This document shows, one piece after another, positions 58,462 through 64,000 of a stretch of DNA of 64,000 bases (its first letter is position 1; the number at the start of each line of letters is the position of its first letter). The translations under genes and the position numbers were made by a program. The stretch lies in assembly GCA_036346225.1 (NCBI GenBank), contig JARFIW010000899.1, positions 1,302,001 to 1,366,000 on the forward strand, in the 5' to 3' direction. The notes beneath the pieces were generated by a model. The model was not told where the DNA came from. It did not search any database and saw only the letters and a list, made by a program, of their open reading frames with translations. This DNA comes from Platerodrilus igneus. Lineage: Eukaryota > Arthropoda > Insecta > Coleoptera > Lycidae.

Positions 58462-59925
58462 CTGGTAAGAGCAAACAGCACAATTTTTACAATTTTTGCA
58501 AGTTGTTAGTTTTAGTTTACCCTCACATTCATTGTAACGTTTCTATTCCGCAAATCTGACTTTTATTCATTTCTCGGATTTTATCCAATTCTGTTGTATT
58601 GTATGTGTGGTTATAGTTGCCTTTAATATGGGGTATTCTTGTAGATTCTATTAGCGCCTGCTTAATGAGTTGTTATTGTATAAATGTTTTGATGGTATTC
58701 GTTCTTCTTGATAGCAGTTGTCGACCTGGAAACATCTAACTGTTGTAATATTCGTTGCGTGTGTGATTTATATTACTTTAAAATATAGAAATCTTTAATT
58801 CAGTTAGTGTTGTATCATAATGTCCGGTACGGGATTTAAATTCAGTCAGACGACTATATTATCACAATTTCACCCTTCGACCAACTAAAGTAATATTTAT
58901 TTTAAGTGTTGATTTGTTGTAACATTTTATCGATATATTAGGGTTCAAGTATCTTCTAAAACTCAAGTAAATAGTTGAAGTACCTTCTAAAGCTCAAGTG
59001 AATACTGAAGTACATGGTAGTTCAACTACAACCTAGTACTTAAGTGCCTGTTAATTGCTAGGGTAGATGTCGTTTAATTATCCTTTTTTGTATTTATGCA
59101 TGAAAAGCTAATCTGGAGTTTGATAGCAACTTGCTTATTTTTAACGCCACTCGCGTCTCGTCACGATTGTGGACACCTGCGATTTATTGAGGTTTACATT
59201 GCCCTTTACTGATAACCGTTCATATGTTTGTGATCGCAAGTTTATTTAGAATCAATTTTATTAACCGGTACATCAAATTAGCACGTATAATTATTTCTAC
59301 GACGAAAACTGCTATGCAATTTATAAACACACCTTTTGTTATTGAAGATCTTGTATTTAAACAGTAATTATTAATTATTTTATCCACTTTTCCAACGGAT
59401 TTAATATTTTAAAATTTGCAAACGTTAACTATAGTACCATCGTGTTCGTGGAATAATCTGTAATAAAGATAAAATTTATATCCGGGTTAATTGCTATTTA
59501 CAACTAATTATATGCTATTCAAACTGTTCTTGTCTCAAGCTTTTTTATTTATTGGTTATAGTAAAGCACTTTGGGTAATGCTTGCAATTATTTGAGTTTA
59601 GTGTTGGCATATGTTAATGATTATAAATGAGTAATTAAATTTATTGGTCTTAAGTATATCATTACGTGTTTTGTGGTTTATTGCAAGGTTAGGGAGATTA
59701 ATGCGAGTTGTTCTATTCGACTCACTCTCCCTACCGCCCTATTAAGAAAGACCATCCCTGTTATTGTAGTCGCTATTACCCACGGCCACTCTTCCTGAAC
59801 TTAGCCGCTATCGCATTAGGCCATGGTTAACCCGATTCTTATCGGCTACCAAAAATTTCATTCCATGTCAACTTTTTAACAACAATTGGAATTACAGTCA
59901 ATATCGAGACGCTCAAAAAGGGAAA
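58462..59925. other. Non-coding stretch
   Basis: No recognised gene or repeat. A short GC-richer block at 59,690-59,850 is unassigned. Confidence 0.4.
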
Positions 59926-59929
59926 TTAG

Positions 59930-60900
59930 GGTTTTTCATCATCTTCTAGTTTTCTTTCTCGGATTCTTGAAACTCCACATGTTTCAAATCTAGTTGTCAT
60001 ACTTTGAACTATTTTATCCAAAATCACGTTGCAGACAGTAATTCTAAAATTGTCACTTGCGTTAGTAATCGGGGTATCTCTCGTTGCTTCTGAAGCCATT
60101 TCTTTCTTAAAACGAATTCTTTTAGTTCGATTCTAATGTCATTTATATCTCTTTGTAGCAATTCATGGGAAACCTGCTTTATAGACGTTTGTGAGACCAT
60201 AGACATTGCCCCGCATCTTTTTGAAATTCCTTAATTGTTTTAAAGTTTCTGACACCAATTGATGACACTTGAGTAGATCTAGCCTTCTTGTTTATAAATC
60301 ATTTGATAATGGTCTAGTGTGATTAAAAATTCTTAAGTAAATATGTGCCACTAATATTGTTTCATATTCTTAGAAAGAATTCCTAAAATTTTGCGCTTTG
60401 GCCCAATCTTCAGAATTAATTTCATCAATAAATAGAGACTCAGTATTTTTATACTTTCCACAGCTTTGCCCTTTCCTTATGAAATACTTTTATGGAAAAA
60501 GATAGATTAGCGAATGAAGAGGGTTGCTTGGGATCCAATTTTAAAAATACATTCATATCTGACATAGAAGACCTAATAGATACATTAATAACGACTCAGT
60601 AGGTGCTTCATCCTAATTTGTTTTTTTCTGCTTCCACATTTGTTGGTAAAATTGGGCTTTTAACTGCTAATGTATTGTTAACTTCTGTTTGTGCTTCTTC
60701 CAATTGTAAGGAAGTTTAGGTCGATTGTTGTAATGATTGCAAGATAATGGGAGTCGTATCTCTGTCAAGCTTGTCTGTTCGGTAGTTTGCTGATAATATT
60801 TGGTAAGTTTTGCGGACTTTTGAGATATTTCCTCTATTAACTTCCTTTTCTTTTCCCGAAGTTCCCATGCACCCCCTTTAGCTTTCGTATGTTTCTCCAT
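59930..60900 (-). pseudogene. hAT transposase remnant (ZMYM/repressor-like group)
   Basis: The start at 60,900 (MEKHTKAKGGAWELREKKRK) resembles the N-terminus of hAT proteins annotated as zinc finger MYM-type 1-like. After a gap with many stops, 60,330-60,200 reads in pieces like LSNDL, RRLDLLKCHQLVSETLKQL, the typical helical segment before the catalytic end. 60,206-60,024 continues it (QRDINDIRIELKEFV), and VQSMTTRFE follows near 59,990. It is heavily decayed, with the BED-type finger and catalytic residues not identifiable. Confidence 0.65.
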
Positions 60901-60904
60901 TACA

Positions 60905-62565
60905 GTTATCGAATTGTTTAAACCAAGAGCATTATAAACTACAATTATGAGTACTTGGACATTTTAGAAACTAGCGAAAACAGAATGAGCGCACCAAACC
61001 AGCACAACAGCAATAAAAAATAAAACTAATATAAAACTAATATAAAAATAATATAAAAATAATATAAAATTAATATAAAAATAATATAAAACTAATATAA
61101 ATATGTCTGTTAGTGTTCCAAACTATCAATCTTAAAAAAAATCATTTATGTTTATTTCTCGAGTCCGATATAATTTACACGCATTCCGAAAAGAGACCGA
61201 ATGCCAAATGCTCAACCAAAAACCAAAATAAAACCTGTAGAATTGTAGATAAAGAAAATAAGGGATTCGTTAGGATTTTATGAACAGAATAAGGGTCGTT
61301 TTGATTCCGGTAATCTCTAGTGAATATAAACAATGCATCAGCTTAAACAGCTGTAGGCAAGACGGCGACGTAATCATACAATAGAAACACCTCACCTCAC
61401 AAATTAAAATTGAACCCCGTATTGTATTATATAGAATGCCTTGTAAAATGCCTGACTTGTCCAAAATACCACATCCTTTTCTCCATAGGAGAATAATTAA
61501 TTCTAACTAAACCTTCTTCGTACTCCATTGTCAGATTTTGGATGTATTTAGCATTGTTTTGTATTTCACGTTATCCTTTTTATAGTTTGCAAACGTTTCA
61601 ATTGATAATTTATATGTAAAAGCATAATAAAGTAGCTGAAGCGCATTTAAGAATTACTGACCTATATGCGAAATAATGTGAATAATGGAACACGTTGAGG
61701 TCGAATAACGCCGCATTCATACGCCATTTAGAAATCACATTCCTTTTTGTTTTTTCAATTACGTAGCCTAAGCTTAAACATTCTTAAAAATTGTTGGTGA
61801 AAAGAAGGCGAATACATAATAATATTATCCGATCCACATTGCGATGATCTAACTTGTTTATTATGCTACAAACCTATAATCATATTATAACAGTAAGGCT
61901 TGAATGGCCTTTTGCTGTTTTTTTCCTCGCAAAGACGTAGTTGAAGGCTCACGAGAGTACATGTTATGTATATAAAAATATATAATTTGTCTGCTGGACT
62001 TATAGTGTTATTCATGGTATTTTAAATATCATTTTCTTTTCGGCCCTAAATGTATCGGCCCGTCAGGATTTTTCTCGGTAACCTGATAAGGTAATCTGCC
62101 CCTGCCATCGCTAGCAAAATCTAGTAGTGGGGGTGCCTTTTCGAACAACAATCTTCAATTACTTCCATTTATAATTTTTTTCCTTTGTTTTTCTCGTTAA
62201 CATTCGCTAAACATTGATGTTCAATCCTACAACGCGTCCCATGCAATGTTTAGTTTCCTTAATAATTCGCGTCACCCTGTCGTTAGCAAACCAAATTTAT
62301 ACAGGAATTTGATCTCATAAATTTTATCATTTACATAAATGCTTCTACAAGTAATATATTTTTTAGATAATTTACTAATTTAGAAATATATTTCTTGTCG
62401 AACTAACAATTGTGTACTGATATTTTGAGAAAAACGGAATCGAATGTATTTGCAGGTAATTGCCCACGATAGTTTTTATTTCGGCATCGTTTTGAAAACA
62501 CCTCTTTTCGCAATTTAAAGAAATGTTAGTTGCAATGCTGTAAATAAGTAAATAAACTAGTCACA
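60905..62565. other. Non-coding stretch with one minisatellite
   Basis: Apart from the 11-bp tandem repeat at 61,020 nothing is recognised. 62,040-62,150 has higher GC and one minus-to-plus open stretch with proline/serine content that might belong to a hAT element; unproven. Confidence 0.35.
61020..61096. repeat. 11-bp tandem repeat, seven copies
   Basis: The unit is ATAAAACTAAT with variants ATAAAAATAAT and ATAAAATTAAT. Confidence 0.92.
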
Positions 62566-62569
62566 CATC

Positions 62570-63095
62570 ATCATTAGGTCTTCAGTCCTGGAACTGGTTA
62601 GACGTGTACCTCCATTGTTTCTATTCTGAGCTAATCTACACTTTCCCTTGGAATTCCCACAGCCTACATCTTTCACTATCTGCGTGCAATAGTCTAATCT
62701 AGGTCTACCTCTACCTCTCCTTTTTCCTATCTCTGCTTCTGATATATTCCGCACTATTTCCCAAATGCCTTAGAACGTGTCGGCTCCGACTACTTCAGCT
62801 ATTTTTCTGTTGTTTTCCACAGATTTCCTTCTTCCCCTATTATTTTTAAAACATCCTTGTTATTAACTTTGTCTGTCTATTCTATCGTCATCATACCTCT
62901 GAAGCACCACATTCCTAAAGGCTTCTACCTTTTTCCTGTTAGCTTCTCCTGTTCCCATTTATAAGCCGTACAATGCTGTACTCTACATATATGCTTTTAA
63001 AAAATTTTTCCTGTTTCTATGTTTGTTGTCATTGAACATAGCAGCTACTCCTTCTTTTTAGATACTGCTCGGTTCACTATCTATTGTTTATAGAT
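62570..63095 (-). mobile_element. LINE-a tail: UTR unit 2 end plus decayed C-terminal copy 2
   Basis: Read right to left: aacaatagatagtgaaccgagcagtatct is the end of UTR unit 2, followed by the decayed ORF2 C-terminal region with EAEIGKRRGRGRPRLDYCTQ (62,754-62,557). It ends ccaggactgaagacctaatgatgatg. The UTR/C-terminal junction is the same as in copies 2 and 3. The 5' side ends in a (TA)n tract. Confidence 0.85.
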
Positions 63096-63105
63096 ATATA
63101 TTTAG

Positions 63106-63109
<4 letters not shown>

Positions 63110-63144
<35 letters not shown>
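63110..63144. repeat. (TA)n microsatellite
   Basis: About 17 AT units at the truncated end of the LINE tail. Confidence 0.97.
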
Positions 63145-63146
<2 letters not shown>

Positions 63147-63159
63147 CTGTGTTTCCCTG

Positions 63160-63330
63160 TATTAGAATCGAGCCTCGCGAATTGGGCGTCAAGAATGCTG
63201 TGGTTGCTTCTATTAGAATCGAGCCTCACGACTTGGGCGTCCAGGAATGCTGTGATTCCACCAAAATCCGGGAACTACGGTTTTCGAATCGTGGCCCACA
63301 GATTGGGCGTCAAAGAATGCCGTGAAACCT
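63160..63330. repeat. 51-bp tandem repeat, two copies plus a diverged third
   Basis: The anchors attagaatcgagcctc are at 63,161 and 63,212, each followed by ttgggcgtc..gaatgctgtg. A third, weaker unit starts near 63,283 (cgaatcgtggccc, attgggcgtc, gaatgccgtg). Confidence 0.88.
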
Positions 63331-63334
63331 ACAA

Positions 63335-64000
63335 AAAGCTATTAACTTAACTGGTCCGTTGACTTTCTTCTGTTCATCGCCTCGGCTGCTCCCCTAGATA
63401 AAACTTTCATCCTCAATCATAAAAAAAACAAACACATCCCTATCACAAACATCAACGTTAACTCTATTTACATGAATATTCACAATACATTAAAATTTCA
63501 AAATTAAAATTCAGCATAAATTTCAGTATCAGAAAATTTCGAGATTAAATTTATTATCATTTTAATGTGCATCCAGAATCAAAGTCTTTGTAGGATGCCT
63601 ACTAATTAATGTAACAATATATGCAGACCTGAGTCTGAGTACAAAGGGAGCATCTACCACCCCTTTACGTTAATTAACCAGGTTCGTCTAATTGAGCTCA
63701 AAGACATACCCAAATTTTCATCAAGAACATAAATACTAAATACTCCTTTCGACTTAAACAAGAAAATTTCACCTTAAATTTAAAAATTTGTTGTTAGTAC
63801 AACTTCATTACTGTCCATTTTAAGTAAATAAATTATAAAGTTATTCAACACACACGAAAACATCAAAGTTCAAACAAAATAGTATAATTTACCTGAAGGT
63901 TACTGCACTCGTAGCTTCAATGTACATCGTCCCTTTTGTTAATCACACCATTCCAACTGGGTTATATTTACGGCTTCTGATTCTCAACGCTTTTAAAATT
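63335..64000. other. AT-rich non-coding end of the window
   Basis: Nothing recognised. Confidence 0.4.

Noticed and set aside
60667..60900. A host coiled-coil gene
   Set aside because: The sequence and the decayed segments that follow fit a hAT transposase remnant better.
1..64000. CRISPR arrays, bacterial operons, rRNA or complete tRNA genes
   Set aside because: Tandem repeats here lack spacer structure, and no RNA gene could be recognised on either strand.

Overview
The window looks like AT-rich insect nuclear DNA. It has a spliced exon of an HCN/Ih-type channel, the first exon of a short-chain dehydrogenase, RTE-clade LINEs, gypsy-type LTR elements, Merlin and hAT DNA transposons and many (TA)n tracts. 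I see no bacterial operons, rRNA, complete tRNA gene or CRISPR array. The insect order cannot be fixed by reading alone. Only two pieces of host coding sequence are well supported: the channel exon (34,504-34,667, minus) and dehydrogenase exon 1 (43,549-43,647, plus). Nearly everything else that codes is mobile DNA, mostly broken.

Layout. 1-3,655 is a minus-strand RTE LINE (LINE-a) with 5' UTR, endonuclease, RT and 3' tail. 3,656-10,660 is mostly unassigned, with two (TA)n tracts and two very weak candidate exons. 10,660-22,070 is a stack of nested LTR elements. An old gypsy remnant is followed by the 5' LTR and gag of a second element (C). C's gag is cut by a tRNA-derived SINE (12-bp target duplication) and by a solo LTR (A, duplication GGTT). 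A carries a perfect 72-bp hairpin and is itself cut by a nearly complete gypsy element (15,359-20,401, duplication CAGG). An env-like fragment and a non-matching LTR follow. 22,072-24,490 is non-coding with one tandem duplication.

24,495-32,400 is LINE-rich: a long open LINE-a ORF, a 994-bp insertion with a 12-bp target duplication, and older LINE fragments in both orientations. 32,400-37,080 holds the channel exon. 37,080-42,710 holds a third LINE-a copy, apparently inverted at its 5' end, followed by a second RTE family (LINE-c). 43,549 onward holds the dehydrogenase exon, a 1.16-kb foldback element and a small hAT element. 48,607-58,460 is a 1.65-kb Merlin transposon opened by two later insertions: a solo LTR of family A/B inside its left inverted repeat, and a 6.9-kb gypsy element inside its transposase gene. 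59,930-60,900 is a hAT transposase remnant. 62,570-63,090 is a LINE tail.

The genes do not form a pathway; what can be read is an insertion history. Target-site duplications let the order be deduced at several sites. The most unusual structure is in LINE-a: the 3' region contains two further decayed copies of the ORF2 C-terminal end, in the same order and with the same junctions at independent loci.
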